The notes: generated by a model not told the origin, from the letters alone. A stretch of 64,000 nt of DNA from Impatiens glandulifera (GCF_907164915.1 NC_061864.1:2964389-3028388); one strand, 5' to 3'; positions 12,323 to 33,511 are shown, counted from the stretch's first letter. Numbers and translations: made by a program.

Positions 12323-15300
12323 TCATCTCCACTTCTCTTCGAGCTCTTTTTTCTCGGATAGATACCATGTTACGAAGATTGCTACTAAAAGAACAAATAT
12401 TGTGATCAAAAGTAACGCATAGCTGAAATCCTCAGTGAGCGAGTCATAGGTTTTTGAAGGTGCAATCCGTGTGAAGAAGAGATCAACCCCATACGTGAAC
12501 ACAAGTGAAGTTGACTCCAGCTTTGTCGGAATCGTCACTATTCCTCTCAGCCCTTCAACTTTAAGGCCATGTGTCACGTAGGACTAACAAGAAAATCACA
12601 ACTTTTTAGTATAAAGACGATGTAAGTTGTAAGAATCTTATGTAAATTATAGTTACCTGTGGAATAATTGGTAGTGAATCTGTAAGAGGAACTAGTCCTT
12701 CTTCCCTTTCAGCTTGTGTGGGATTAGCTGTTCGACGAGGATCCACAAAACGCTTGTCAAGAGCCAAAACCTGTCCAGAAAAATTATGTTAACACTTGAT
12801 CTAAATGATTAAATACTTATTTGAGTTCAAATTTATTTAATAACTACTATTATAAAATTAAGCTACAAAATTTGCCTTAGGTAAGTTTGAATGATTGGAC
12901 ATTAATCAAGTTAGTCATAATAAGTAATAACTGTAAAATAGTCTTAAGTATTTTCTAGACATTTTTATTTTTCAGAGACATAATTCATTTGACACTTGAA
13001 ATTCAGTTTTCCACCCCAAGAGATTAACCAAACTTTCAGCTAACCTGATCACCAACAGTGCCAATGAGAAGATGTCTTGAAGTAATGCCCTTGGCAGTTG
13101 ATGTAACTGCTACAACCTTAACAGTATGGGCGAAGAAATAAGATTGCGATTTCGTTAGAATCTCGGGACGAGAATACGACGAAACAGGAGATGTAAGGTT
13201 ATGCTTTCCAACAATAAGCTTCAGAACATCTTTGTTATCCTGTAGATATAAGATTTTTTGTTAAACTCATATCTGTCGAACTTTCATAAAAAGTAAAAAT
13301 AAAAACTGAGAGGTTCAAAGGAATCTGTACAGCTCGTGATTGATCATAGATCTCAATGACTGACATCTCGTATCTGTGTGCTCTAAGATTGAAGTAGTGG
13401 TAGACAACCCAGTTCTCACTGAAAACCTTCAAACAGTATGGAAAAGTTGGTAAAAGTAAAAGAAAATTCAATCGAGAAAAACATTAATGCAAATAGAAAT
13501 GAGAACTTACTGCATGGACCGGACCCTGGGAACCGTGATGTACCATGCGGTTCAATATTCGACCAGTCACAGTATCTATTAGATACACAACAAGCTGAGA
13601 TTCATCCGGGGTGGCAGAGCCAATTTCACCACTAGCCTTTGGTGTTACCGTAGCCACAAAAACTAAATTCTTTGAAATATATTTATACATCAATTCTTGC
13701 TCAGCCATAACCTTAGCTTGCGTATGGACCACCTAAGCGATCAAAGATAATTGTTATCAGGCCAGATAATAATCAAGAAATCTTTAAACAGAATGATACA
13801 TTTTTCCCATTTTTTTTAAAACATGGTCTTTTCACTGCCATGACCCCCACCCCACATACACACTTCTATCAAAGTACTTTCAGTGAGAATCGAACTTGAG
13901 ATCTCAACCTCTTTAAGCTCAAGATTCAGCTATCCTGGATGGGTAATAAATGGATAATGTAATACCTCATTGGGTTTCCTTGTCACAGTCGCAATAATTT
14001 TCTCTGATTCAGAGGGGAAAACAATAGACCATAAGTCTCGAGAGCTGAAACAGTATTTATCTTCAACCTCTAGAGTACATGTACTCTTCAAGGTATGGCC
14101 TTTAATGATCCCGGTATCAGCTTCAACCGAGTACCAATATACATTTGTGAACTCACGTTGGAAGATTTCAAGAGCCTCAGTATTTGTTGGGTATAAGTGT
14201 GCATTCCCATGAGTATCTATTAACAAATGCAGGCGTTGTTCTGTTGAATCAGTAAAAGGAAGCGGAACAACTTGCGAAATGGAGTGAACATGGCCCCAGG
14301 GATTAACCTCGTTTCCTGTATAAACATCCACTACAGAAAGAACACCAGGATTATCGAGTTTTGAACCGCATCTTCCAACTACAAGAACAGATGGGTTTTC
14401 ATCCAATGCATGATGATGTGGAACCTGCCAATGGTATAAATTAAGTCCAACTGGAAATTCACATCCTTCTGACTTTTGAAGGGAACGGAGTAACTGAGAC
14501 CACACAATTCTCCCATCTCCTGTATGTAAAGCAAAGATTTTCCCCGATTTGGAAAGCACTATGAGAAGCTTCCGGAAGCCATTATGGTCACGTGTCATCT
14601 TGCTTTTCCCAGAGCTCTGTAATCTGATTTTCTGAATTTCAGCTACCTCATCAGGTGTTGCAAGCATTAAAGTTCCTTTAACCTTCAAGAGATGGCCCTT
14701 CCAAAAATAGAACACCATGTCACAAATCCAAATTCACGGCAGCAAAATTTAATAACATTATATGGATGAATGCAATAAAAAATAGCATTGAGTGATCAAA
14801 ACAGTTACAATGCCAATAACAGAAGCGAGAGAATAACTGAGATGGAATACCAATATGAGAAAGTTTTACACATGCAGCAAAACAATGGCTAAATACCATT
14901 CTTTCTTCATTTTTTCTTAACTTGGATGAGGGGAAAATAACTAATGTAAGAAACTTCAACAAAAAGCAAGCAAATAATGCATATTGTAAAGATGTTAGCT
15001 TCTCCTTCTCTTTTACAAGATAAAGCGAGGGACATGTGATTTTGCATATTGTAAGAGGGACATGTGATTTTGCATGAAAAGCTAGTGATCAAAGCCAGAA
15101 AAGTTGGTTCTCTAAATAATTCTTGAATTGGTCTACCTAGAAAGTATCAGCTACAAACCCTCAGATCGATCTGCCCTTATCAAACAACGGTATAATCATG
15201 TTTATGTAAAAAAAATGCTAAAATAAAAGTCTGGACTTCAATGTATAATACCTTAAGCCATTCAAAAAGAGTCTGCTCTACTTTCGCCACAGAAACACCT

Positions 15301-17674
15301 TGCTTCTCTATAGGTAATTCTGACGTTGTTACATCAATTATAGAAGCAAGCCCATCCTCCCTAGTCCAAACAATCTCACCTTGTTGGAGTAACAGAAGTG
15401 AATGGTCTTCCATAACAACCAAGGCCCTAAATCCGTAAGACCTGTCTGTTTTAATATAGTTGTTAAGAAAAACTTTATGCACAAGCCCTCTCTTTTCTGT
15501 CATATCTATTCTCTCAATAAGAAAATCATTTCCCCAGTCTTCAACATCCTTCACTGTTTGTTGAATCTTATCACCATCGAGCTGAATAATGGAAAAGGCA
15601 AAGTGGCCATCTGAGATTGGGAGAACATCACTAAGAGCTGCTGCATGACTGGTTTTGCTCAATACCACAAATTGGCCTTCATCTGTAACTTTAACGAATG
15701 TAGTATATGTACCAACGTTTACACCGAAAATCCCTGCAAGCTTAGATTGCAACAGTGTAGCCTTTCCAGAAAGATTGTCAACAATGTTTGAAATATGTGT
15801 TTGCTGAAAGCTAATTTTTCCATTCCTGATCTTTACTGAGACCAGATGTGTCTGAGTTGCATCAAATGCCACAAAGGTTTCGCCTGAAACCAACACTATC
15901 TCTCCAGAAAAGCCACCAGGAGAAGCCTCGCTTTCATACTTCAGCAAATCACCAGTATCGGCATTAATTTGATAGGCAGCAAACTGGGAAGATCCGATAT
16001 ATCCTACAGCATATATCAGCTCACTCCCAAAGGGCTGAACCAACTGTTGGATTTCAATTCTGCAATCAGGAGTGCATCTATTAAGTAAACATTGCCCAAA
16101 GAAGAAACTAAAATGCTAACAAAAATCATGTACCCTTCATCTAGTTCCTTCTTCCAGAGAAGTTCACCATCGACACTTGAAATAGCATGTAAACACCCGT
16201 TCCCATAGGCAATGATCACAGTATCCTTTTCAGATTTTCCCTGCATATACAGAAAGATGCTGATATTCAATTGTTTCCCATAAGCATTGTGTTAGCTCTA
16301 GAACAGACTATTAGCTTGAGTCATAGGTTACAAGCTTCTACGAAGATTAAAACATTCACAAATCATTATTGATGCCTGCAGCTAGAAAGATTACTAGAAG
16401 ATGGTATCCATATGTACTGATAAGAAAAGACTTGAAAACTTTCTACTGATTTTCAAAATCCTAATATAAAGAGAACACTTTCCACTTAGGAAGGATGACA
16501 AAGTCATTAAATTGCTGACCTAGTTACATATTCAATATACTTCTAGAGAATGTCTTATTGCAAATATAATAATGGGGTGTTATTACACAGGAAGATTGCA
16601 AAAGGGACCTATTTTCAGAATTTCCACACAACATATTTTTCCAAGCATTGACAATCAAATGCCTTGAGACGGAATGGGAGGATTAATGAAGGAGACAGAT
16701 GCGATATATAACATTTATCCATGTCCAACAGGAAACATTTGATATGACAACTAACCGGAACGAGTAAAAATGAGTTTGAGGGCTTTGAGCCTGAAAGTGA
16801 AGACTCCCACGCCATCTGTCCATCAGGAAGGTTCCATGCTCTCAGTGTACTTCCAGCTGATGACAAGGTAATGACATCTGGCAGAAAAAGAAACAGGGGA
16901 AATATTCTCTTAGCATGGAATTGATATATGCAGAAAATATACAAACTTGAACACCTCAGCCAATTAACAATCTCAATTTCACCAAATTATAGCATTCATC
17001 TATAATAGAACATGGAAACTCCAAGGAGTTAAGAATAATTAATATGATAACTAACTACTAAGATGTACTAATATATAACTAATTTATAATGATTGAACAT
17101 ATATTCAACATTAAACTTATCATTGACTACTCTCTGTTACCATCAATAAAGGTTTGATTATCATTACAAACGAAATCCACAAACAGAAGTAAGAATTTAA
17201 GTTGTGTAACAAGATGGAGGGAAATTACATTTTCCAAGTGCTATATCAATTTGATCGATAACATCACCAGCCCCAAGAACATGTCTCCAATCTGCAAGTC
17301 CAAACCAAACGAATTTATTAATATCTCAATAAAATTGATATAGCAGCAGATGAACATACAAATCTCGCCACGACGAAGATCGAGAGATGCGACGACATTC
17401 TCTTCGGTGGAGACTACCACTCTCTTCCGTCCAGCCTTCTGTGTGTGGAAAACAGCGTGCTTAACCTTTCCTATATACTGCTGGTGCCTGAAATAGAAAT
17501 CTGATCAGTTTAACACTAAAGGAAGCGAGATCACAAATGTTCTTAATTGCGTATGGATGATGATGGAAATTAGACTAACCAGTCCATAAGTCCGACTTGA
17601 TCTTCATAGAGGGAAGATATGGTGTATGAAGAAGACAATAAGATGAAAAGCACAACAAAAACCCTAATCGCCAT
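12323..17674 (-). CDS. EMC1: ER membrane protein complex subunit 1 (EMC1)
   Basis: EMC1 is the large lumenal subunit of the ER membrane protein complex, an insertase for tail-anchored and multipass membrane proteins. Twelve coding exons join in frame: 17674-17580, 17487-17360, 17291-17229, 16877-16756, 16240-16134, 16059-15252, 14697-13966, 13732-13511, 13426-13331, 13239-13045, 12770-12657 and 12583-12323. The product is 980 aa, the usual plant EMC1 length. The start MAIRVFVVLFILLSSS looks like a signal peptide and is followed by the conserved YEDQVGLMDWHQQYIGKVKH. Propeller-type repeats fill the middle, for example LRAWNLPDGQMAW and SSVDGELLW. The C-terminal DUF1620/EMC1 domain has VEGLRGIVTIPTKLEST, a transmembrane segment YALLLITIFVLLVAIFV and a short tail SEKKELEEKWR. 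All visible introns are GT-AG. The gene is divergent from the GT43 gene to its right. Identification is firm; function is by homology. Confidence 0.96.
15027..15075. repeat. 21-bp perfect direct repeat in an EMC1 intron
   Basis: Two identical 21-bp copies starting gagggacatgtg and ending ttttgcat lie at 15027-15047 and 15055-15075, 28 bp apart. They sit in the 554-bp intron between EMC1 coding exons 6 and 7, away from the splice sites. Confidence 0.85.
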
Positions 17675-18489
17675 GATTATGGCGACTAGATATCAGTAAT
17701 CACTCTCTCAAACCGGAGACTATCTTTCACTTAGAGATCTGAGGAGAGGCGAGCTTCCTTGCGGAGAGATACCTAATAAACTAAAAAAAAAATAAAAAAA
17801 AAAAGCAGGCCGGCGTCGAAATTGAAATAAGCTCCTCTAAATTACCATATATGAAATATTAGTCCTCCAATTTTAACTGAAGTTTTTTTTTTATTCTTGA
17901 TTTTATTAACGTCAGATTAAAACGTAATTACTTTTTTCAGTATCTGTTATCTTTAGAAAAAATAAATGTTTTTAAAACTAGTTAATTATTATTATTTTAA
18001 TTTTTTTTAAATATAAATGAAATTAGGATGGTTCTCATATGGACTAACCTATTATTACACTTGGATCTAATTTAATAGATTAATTATTATTATATTTAAT
18101 TGAATTATATATAAAATTTGCATTTAGTCTTTAAATTATCAAGTTTTACTGATCAGCTCATTTGCTTGATTTTTATTTATTTATTTATTGAATTTTATGA
18201 AGAGAGCATAATCCTTTTTCAGTAAATTTTAAGAAATTAGTATGATTTACTTTAACATAAACAAAAACAATTTTATTTAATAAAAAACATTTTCTCACTT
18301 AAATTCTTATAAAATTAATGGCTCATAAGCAAGTGACGATGATTATTATTTTTGAGAAAAAAAAATGATGTTATTTTTGCTCAAAAATGATTTATTGTGA
18401 AAATTAATAATTCAATAATCTAAAAAGCAACTTTTTAAAAACCAATTATTTCTAATCTGTAATAGAAAGCTTGACCAAAATGACGAGCT
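17675..18489. other. Divergent intergenic region, EMC1 / IRX9H-like
   Basis: Both 5' untranslated regions and both promoters must lie between the EMC1 ATG at 17674 (leftward) and the GT43 leader beginning near 18.5 kb (rightward). The first 120 bp upstream of EMC1 are GC-richer and CT-rich on the minus strand, fitting an EMC1 leader. The rest is AT-rich without a gene. Confidence 0.6.
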
Positions 18490-19249
18490 TTGAGTTGGGA
18501 AGTCTCTCACACCCGTGAACATTCTCTCTCTCTCTCTCACTTTCTTTCGAATCTCTCTTTTTTTCTTTCTATTTCCAGTCTCCATCCTCTCCGGCGGCGT
18601 CCCAGCAATCGTGTGTCCTGTTCTCAGATTGAGAGAACAGTGGGCGATGGCCATTCGCCTTGTTCTTCCCTATTTTTCACTGCACACGATCAAACAACGA
18701 ATGCTCGATCAATCATTTGGCAATAGCTAACCTTCCCTCTATAAAAGATCTCCGATTCTCTCTGCTATTCACTGGGTTATGAGATCGGACAACCCCTTTT
18801 ACACTGACTCAAAATGGGTAAACTTTAATTTTTCTCTAATCATTGAGCTCAAGAGGTTTCCCACGATTGGAAGGAGCTTCAAAGTTACTACCTTTATGAT
18901 ATTGCTTTGCTAGAAGTCACTCTGTTTCTGATTCCTGCTTATTTTGGATTGAGCTGTTGGATTTCTTACTTTTCTTCGTACAACGTCGATGGGTATCCCT
19001 CAAATTTTGTAGTTTTGTATTAGATCAAATCTCCTCAAGTTTCTTTTTCCAGATCCGCCAGCCGTTGTTGAAATTGACAGAGATATGTGAAGAAGTTCAA
19101 TATAATAATTTATGGTGCCCATTAAAGAAAGAAGATTCTTGCTGATTTCTCTGTTTTATCTGTTCTTATATATGGAGTTTCATGGAAGGCAATTTCAATT
19201 TCTACATATTGGATATTATTAAACTCTGTAGAAAGATTTGGACGTTTCA
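18490..19249 (+). other. Long 5' leader region of the GT43 gene
   Basis: A CT-rich patch at 18523-18580 (ctctctctctctctc, then ctttctttc) probably marks the transcription start region. The 0.7 kb up to the coding ATG is mixed-composition sequence with several upstream ATGs, including short frames of about 70 codons near 18.5-18.7 kb and one of about 60 codons at 18957-19145. A leader intron is likely, for example from the donor-like gggtaaac near 18817, but I cannot fix its ends. None of the small frames resembles a known peptide. Confidence 0.5.
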
Positions 19250-20700
19250 ATGGCTTCAATTCGAAGGACACTGTCTCCTTTGCCTAGACCTGGTAGTGTT
19301 TCAAACGGTGAAGCAGTCTCATTAGCTTCTCCTTTGTCCAGATCTTCATCTGCTCAGCCTCAATCTCAATCCCATCATCCGCCAATCGGTGTTCTTTCTT
19401 CTTTGCTTAGTTTTCTAGACTATCTGTTGTATAGGATTCAATACTCTATACTTGGTCTTTTCTCAAATAGATCTTCAAGGCCATTAGAGAGGTCAAAACT
19501 GAAAGGACAAATTTGGAGGAGATATATTTTCCATTTCATCATATGTTTCGCTGCTGGTATTTTTCTTGGACTCACACCATTTGCTTCCACGAATCTCTTC
19601 TTCAAACAACATCAATCCTTCTCTTTCGACACAGTTCCTCCTCGTCTGGAAACGAACTCGACCCCATTAGTAGATGGTTCTGTTTTGGATAATGAAGAAG
19701 TCACAGAGCTGGTTCAATTTGATCATCTGGGTTCTGACAGGGAGTTTCATAAGCTTTTGATTGTTGTGACACCAACGGATTCAGGTCCATTTCAAGCATA
19801 TCGACTGAACCGTTTGGGACTTACGTTGAAGCTAGTTCGATCTCCTCTTTTGTGGATTGTGGTGGATTTGTCTTCTCAGTCTGCTGAAACTGAAACAGCT
19901 GATATTTTGAGGAGAAACAGTGTCATGTATAGGCATCTTGTCTGCACTAACAACAACTTGACTGAGGCTAAAGATAAAAGAGTTCACCAAAGAAACACGG
20001 CATTATCCCACATAGAAAAACATCGTCTTGATGGAATCGTGTACTTTGCAGACGAGGAGAATATTTATTCGGTTGATCTCTTCGAAGATATGAGGAAGAT
20101 TTTGTATGTCCCTCTTCTTCTTTTTTTCTCTAGATTGTTGTATTTGTGTCTGCTTAGACATAATTCATAATTTTAGTATTCTCTTTTTGTGAGTCTCACA
20201 GGCGATTTGGGACGTGGACTGTAGCGAGATTAATGGAGAGAACCGACGCTATCCTTGAGGGCCCCGTTTGTAATGAGACACGAGTTATCGGGTGGCACGT
20301 ACATGGAAGAGTTAGAAGATTTCGAAGATTCCATTCTGAGATGCCCGGTTTTGCCTTTAACAGCACCATACTTTGGGATACGAATAGATGGCATCGACCC
20401 ACTATTGAACCGATAAGGCATGTGGATGTTGTAAACGTAGGAGATCAAGTGAGTTTCATTATAAGTTAATCTGTCTTTTTGTTATTGTTGTACTTATTAT
20501 GGCTTGTGATTAACCAGACTATATGTGATTAGGCGAGTTTCTTCATAGCACAAGTTGTGGAGGACGAAAGCCAAATGGAATGCTTACAGCAGAACTCATC
20601 AAAAGTTCTTGTTTGGCAACATCATTCTGAATCATCGAATCCTTATCCTCCTCGGTGGCATATGAAGAACAGTCTTGATGTGACGATTCCACTGGCTTGA
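19250..20700 (+). CDS. IRX9H: GT43 family xylan protein, IRX9H/IRX9-LIKE type
   Basis: GT43 proteins of this clade act in the Golgi in elongating the beta-1,4-xylan backbone of cell walls, in a complex with IRX10 and IRX14 types. Three coding exons, 19250-20103, 20202-20448 and 20533-20700, give 422 aa. The start [16 protein letters not shown] is the hallmark of the IRX9H branch; an in-frame TTG lies upstream but the ATG fits. A single transmembrane anchor, [17 protein letters not shown], at about aa 92-108 makes it type II. The GT43 domain runs from LLIVVTPTD through [29 protein letters not shown] and [11 protein letters not shown] to WQHHSE near the end. The usual DDDN metal-site text reads DEEN here. 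Family assignment is firm. Catalytic activity is uncertain, since some IRX9 proteins are thought to be structural. Confidence 0.93.
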
Positions 20701-21290
20701 AAAATTGTTTCGTTGGATCTGCAATGGTTCAAGATTCTACTATTGGATTGGTTGGAGGAGGAAACTAGAAGCAAACGGTTGCCTTTGAGAATTTTTTGAC
20801 ACGATTTTTTATAGTTTTGTGTCTTTGAACATTGTTTGTTCTTCTAAGCTTCAATTAATGCCCTTGGAAAGTGTGAATGAATGTATTCATTGAAGTTTAG
20901 ATCTTGTGTAATCCATGTTGTTGTATCTGAAATAGCATTTCAATTGTTTTGTGACATTCATTGGCCATCTCTTAGAATTGTTTGGCTGGATAAACCAACT
21001 CCTGTAAAAGTAGTTTTAACCATAATGTCATTTTCGATTTTGTAAAGGTAAAACAAGTTTCATTAAAAGAACATGCCTATTTACAACTCAAATTAGGATG
21101 GTCTTGATTAGCATTTAATTTTCTAAGGTCGAATCCCTTCGTTTGGTGGATCAGAATCAGCCAAATCTCAAATTGTCTTTCACAAAAAAGAACAGAAAAA
21201 AAGGCTAGATGACCAGTTTCCACTTTCATTCCCTCTTATGTCTCTCAATCTCTCCGCCTAAAACAGGAGAGATCATTTCATTTGCTTTCG
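20701..21290. other. IRX9H-like 3' end and VTE1 copy 1 promoter
   Basis: The first 250 bp or so read like a 3' untranslated region (tttagatcttgtgtaatcc and similar). The rest is the short upstream region of tocopherol cyclase copy 1, with a CT-rich stretch at 21225-21256. No additional gene is seen. Confidence 0.6.
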
Positions 21291-26144
<4,854 letters not shown>

Positions 26145-27741
26145 CCTACCTGCACCTCTCATGGGTAATCTCCTTCTTTGTACACTGGCTACTGTAAATA
26201 GTGGCATTTAAAGTTTACTCCATCGGTTTTGGACAACGACTTGCTACTGTAAATAGTGGCACCTAAAGTTGTTGATTCTTGGTGTACTGAGTATCATACA
26301 AGCCACATTTGAAAATACTTTTTTTTAATATTCATTTACAAGTTTGAAAAGATAAATGTTTGTTTCTCATCTAGAATCTAGATTATGATAAAAAAAGAAA
26401 ATGAAAAAGTGTTTCCAAATGAACTAGGAAGAAGTGCATGAACTCAAATGATGAGTGTGCATGTGCTCTACCACTAAATTAGAGTCTTTTTCCCGAAAAA
26501 ATGTATAAATTTTGCTACTAGGTGTCCTTTGTGCCACGAATCACTCTTGCTTATTTGTGAGTGGGATTTGGGTCTCCTACTCTCCTTTGGAATAATCATT
26601 ATTGGGTTATTCTGTTATGGGATTCAGATGGATTAAATGGGAAAAATTGTTTCCTTTGAAAGAAATGGTATAATATTTCCACTACTTATTTTTTTTTTTG
26701 GTCATCATCATCATGGTCAGTTTACGTAGGAATAGTATATTCTAAATTTGTTGTCGATTCTAAGTGAAACATTTAAAATCTAGAGAGCTATAATTTGGTG
26801 TCATGGTGTCGGAAATGATGTGACAACACGTGATTCAACTTGTAAAATGTAATTTCTCTCTATCGTGATGTCACATATTTTTTGACATCAAAGTCTTGTT
26901 CTCTATATTACTCTTAAAATAGTTATATATATAATACAAGTTTTTTTAATTCAGAATAAATTTTCATTTATTTTTTATTACTCAATTTATCTACTAAAAT
27001 GATCTTTATTTAAAAAATATATATTTTTATTATATATCAACTATACTTTGAAATAATTATACATTTAATAAATAAAATCTTATAAATCTCTTCTCAATTC
27101 AATCATTCAATTTATCAACTAAAAAAACTATTATTTTTCTATTGTATAATAATATCTTAAAACTTAAAAAAAAAATCAATTAATTTTACCTGGTTGGATT
27201 GAGTTTAAAAAAAACTACAATTATAATTAAATATAATTTTATAACTCCTCCTCTACTTAGTTAATTAAAATATTATTTATTTTTTAAAATAAATTTAATT
27301 TTATAATTATTTAAGTCTTTGTAAATAAAAATTATCTCAATAAAATTACCACACAATCAAACAAAATTAAAGGCCTTTTTTTATTCAAATAACCTGTATA
27401 AATTGTTTAAGGGTTGATCTTAGATTTTTTAGAATTTTTATAGAATTATTTGAAAAAATATTGTCTCATAAAAGTAGGTTATTTAGAATTTTTGTAAAAT
27501 GTATTATCAATTTTTTTTTAAAAATTTTAATTAAATTTTATAAAATAAAATAATAGTAATTTATTTATATAAAATAATATTAACTTAATTAGTTAAAATA
27601 TTACTTATATTTTGAGATTTAATGTTTCAAATTTTACCTTTAAATATTCAAGTGATTTCTACGTTATCTCAAAACGTATTAAATATAAGTTTTATAGCTT
27701 AAAATAAAAATAAAAAATTAATAATTTAATTATAATAATTT

Positions 27742-27744
<3 letters not shown>

Positions 27745-27834
<90 letters not shown>
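27745..27834. repeat. Long (AT)n tract ending in (AC)n
   Basis: About 80 bp of pure AT dinucleotide passes into a short acacacac run. It is the longest microsatellite in the window and is likely to be highly variable and hard to assemble. Confidence 0.95.
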
Positions 27835-27835
<1 letters not shown>

Positions 27836-28237
27836 AAGAAGATCCTAGCATCTGACACATATAAATAGATTTTAATACGATGGTATTGAGATAATTTAAA
27901 TAAATGAATTTAATTCAGTATCAGATAAGCATTTAAAATCTTGTTTCTTTGTCGTGAATTATTGAAGATTATTTAAAATATAGTATTAATTTATTTAAAT
28001 ATATATATATATATATTAAATAATAAAAGACATTTTTTTAAAAATAATTGTAATAAAATAACAAAAAATAACCCATTCCTTATACTAAAGAATGTTATTT
28101 AAAAAGAATCACCTCGATATTCAAATAAATCCAAATCAAACAATGGCCCCCAAGTATATCTTTAATTATTCTATTATGCCTTTGTCAGCAAGTAAGTTCT
28201 AGTTAACGGTTTTTTAGTCTACATGTTTAACTGGTTT

Positions 28238-28290
28238 AAGTCCATAATCATAATCATAATGATAATGATAATGATGAATTGATAATGAGA
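28238..28290. repeat. Hexanucleotide-like repeat upstream of VTE1 copy 2
   Basis: Imperfect units of ataatc and then ataatg/ataatga run for about 50 bp, ending some 90 bp before the copy 2 ATG. It probably lies in the promoter or leader of that copy and is absent from copy 1. Confidence 0.8.
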
Positions 28291-28379
28291 AATAATCTAT
28301 CTGAATTAAACAACTTGTATTATTCATCTTCTTTATGAATGCCTGCCATGAAAATGACAGCTCCATTCGTCTGCTTTCG

Positions 28380-31540
<3,161 letters not shown>

Positions 31541-31601
31541 TTTATAACTTTGTTGAGATTATTCCATTATATAATATAAGAACAAATAAGTGTGATCGAT
31601 G
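31541..31601. other. 61-bp gap between convergent stop codons
   Basis: The VTE1 copy 2 stop (+) and the NPF transporter stop (-) are only 61 bp apart. Any normal-length 3' untranslated regions would overlap each other and the neighbouring coding exon in antisense. Confidence 0.85.
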
Positions 31602-33511
31602 TTATCTACTTAATCCTTGTCCCTTGCAAGGACCATAAGATCTACTGCAGATGACAAAATACATTAAATTAACAAGGCTCAAGCCAGAAAGAAGCCAACA
31701 ATAGTAGTCATAATGACCCTTATTTATATCACTTGAAACCCAGCTCTCTGTTCCATCCTTCTTCTTTGTGGCAATATCCACGCTACTCAATATGAAGCTA
31801 GCCAGCAAGCTACCAACCGACCACCCAACTCCGGTCAGAGTCGAAGCAATGCTAGCCATGCTGTCTGGGAACTCCGATATGTAAAACTCGTTTTGCCCAA
31901 TCATGTTTAATGCCTCTGCCAGGCCCGCCAAGCAGTTTTGCGGTATAAGCCACATTGCCGACATCTTAACCGTGGGTGGTTTGGCTCGTCGGAAGCTCTC
32001 CACCAGAGCCGTCGTCGCAATGGTGATGAACGACAAGAAAAGTCCGACCCCCATCCTCGTTTTAGCCGTCATATGAGCCGGTTTCCCCATGATTTTCGAT
32101 GCTAACGGCAGGATTACTCTATCGTAGAGACCGATCCATAGGATTACAGAGATGACCATGAAAACCCCGAACGAACCGGGAGGAATCTCGAAGGTCGAAC
32201 TCACATGTCGATCCATTGCCGCGGCTTGGATCACACGGAACGAGCCCTGGTTTATGATTACGCACAACATGATCCCCGTGGACCATAAAGGGAACACTTT
32301 GATCAACGATTTTAGCTCCTCGACTTGTTCGACAGTACATAGACACCACGGATCCAAAGCTTCTCCTTCTGAAGTTAAGTCTAGTTCTCGATCTTTAATA
32401 ACACAAGCTTTGTTCAAAAACCCAAAGCTCTCACTGGGAACTAGTTGATCCTTGTGGCAGTAATAATCATGGGTCGACATCATCTTGATATGTCTGTTCT
32501 TGTACGAGGCTGCGACCACTTGAAACAGACCGACGATCAAGCTCGGCTTCGGCTTTCGCTTAACGTATAGACGCGAAGCCGAGAAGAAAAACACTGTGGA
32601 AATGAACATTAGAACGACGGGTACACCAAAACCAACTGTCCAACCTATATTATCTTGGATATAAACTATTAAAGTTATAGCGACGATAATGGAAAACGCT
32701 GATGAAGCATAGTACCAGCTGAAGTAGCTTGCCAATGCGCCGGGAGTTTTCAGGCGGTGGTCGGTTTGCAGTTGATCTGTTCCAAATGCTAATGAAGAGG
32801 ATCTAGTGCCACCTGCTCCAATTGACATAAGGCCGAAAGCGATACATAAGAAGATAATCTGGGGTATTGACGGGAATTCGCAATTATTATTATCATCACT
32901 ATCTGTGATGAATTGCTGTTGATCACAATGTGAAGGTCTTGATTGTTGGATTATGGTTGTTAACCATAGTAGGATCATCCCCTGTGGCATGAATGAAAAC
33001 GAATATTAATTTACAAAAGTCAGTGAATTGAATTGATGTGTATACATACATACATACATACATACCAGTAGGCTAACAAGGGATCCAACTGCGATCATGG
33101 TGAAGCGACCGAGATAAGAGTCTGCGATGATGGCGCCGAGGATGGGGAAGAAGGTGGTGGCGGCCGACCAGATGAAGATGAAGTTTGAGGCTGTGGTCAT
33201 GCTCATGTTATATTCGGACATGAGGTAAATGATCATGTTAGGGCCAAGACCACTGCTGGCCAATTTCTCAAAAGCTTCATTTGCTGCGACCAATAGTTAA
33301 TCAAAAATGAAAACAAGGAATGGATCACCATGAAAATGAAAGAATTGCAGGTTTGATCTGTATGTACGTACGTACCCAAGATGAATGGAATAGTTTTGAA
33401 TCCACCCTTGGTGTTGGTGATGGACAAGAGAGGCTCTTGGATCTTTGTTGTCTCTTCATCTAATTCATCTTCATGATCTTCTTTGTCTGAATAATTAGCA
33501 TCATTCTCCAT
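31602..33511 (-). CDS. NRT1/PTR family transporter, NPF1-like
   Basis: NPF proteins are 12-helix proton-coupled carriers of nitrate, peptides or hormones. Three coding exons, 33511-33376, 33283-33066 and 32981-31602, join in frame to 577 aa, a normal length. The acidic N-terminus (DKEDHEDELDEE) precedes KGGFKTIPFILANEAFEK, where E48-x-x-E51-K52 is the ExxE[R/K] proton-coupling motif. Further family blocks are YLGRF, AFGLMSIGAGGTR, LAFGTDQL, YYASSAFS, LCTVEQVEELKSLIKVFPLW, LVESFRR, EFPDSMASIA and DINKGHYDYYCWLL. The text is closest to my memory of the NPF1 subfamily, whose Arabidopsis members NPF1.1 and NPF1.2 are low-affinity nitrate carriers. The substrate here cannot be told from sequence. 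It is tail-to-tail with VTE1 copy 2. Confidence 0.9.

Larger units (their letters stand above)
26145..28379. other. Spacer between the two tocopherol cyclase copies
   Basis: The VTE1 copy 1 3' end occupies the start. In it, the text gctactgtaaatagtggca occurs twice, near 26189 and 26242, a small local duplication. The middle, 26.9-28.1 kb, is extremely AT-rich and includes a long (AT)n tract. A tcataa/tgataa simple repeat lies just upstream of copy 2. No gene is supported. Confidence 0.7.
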
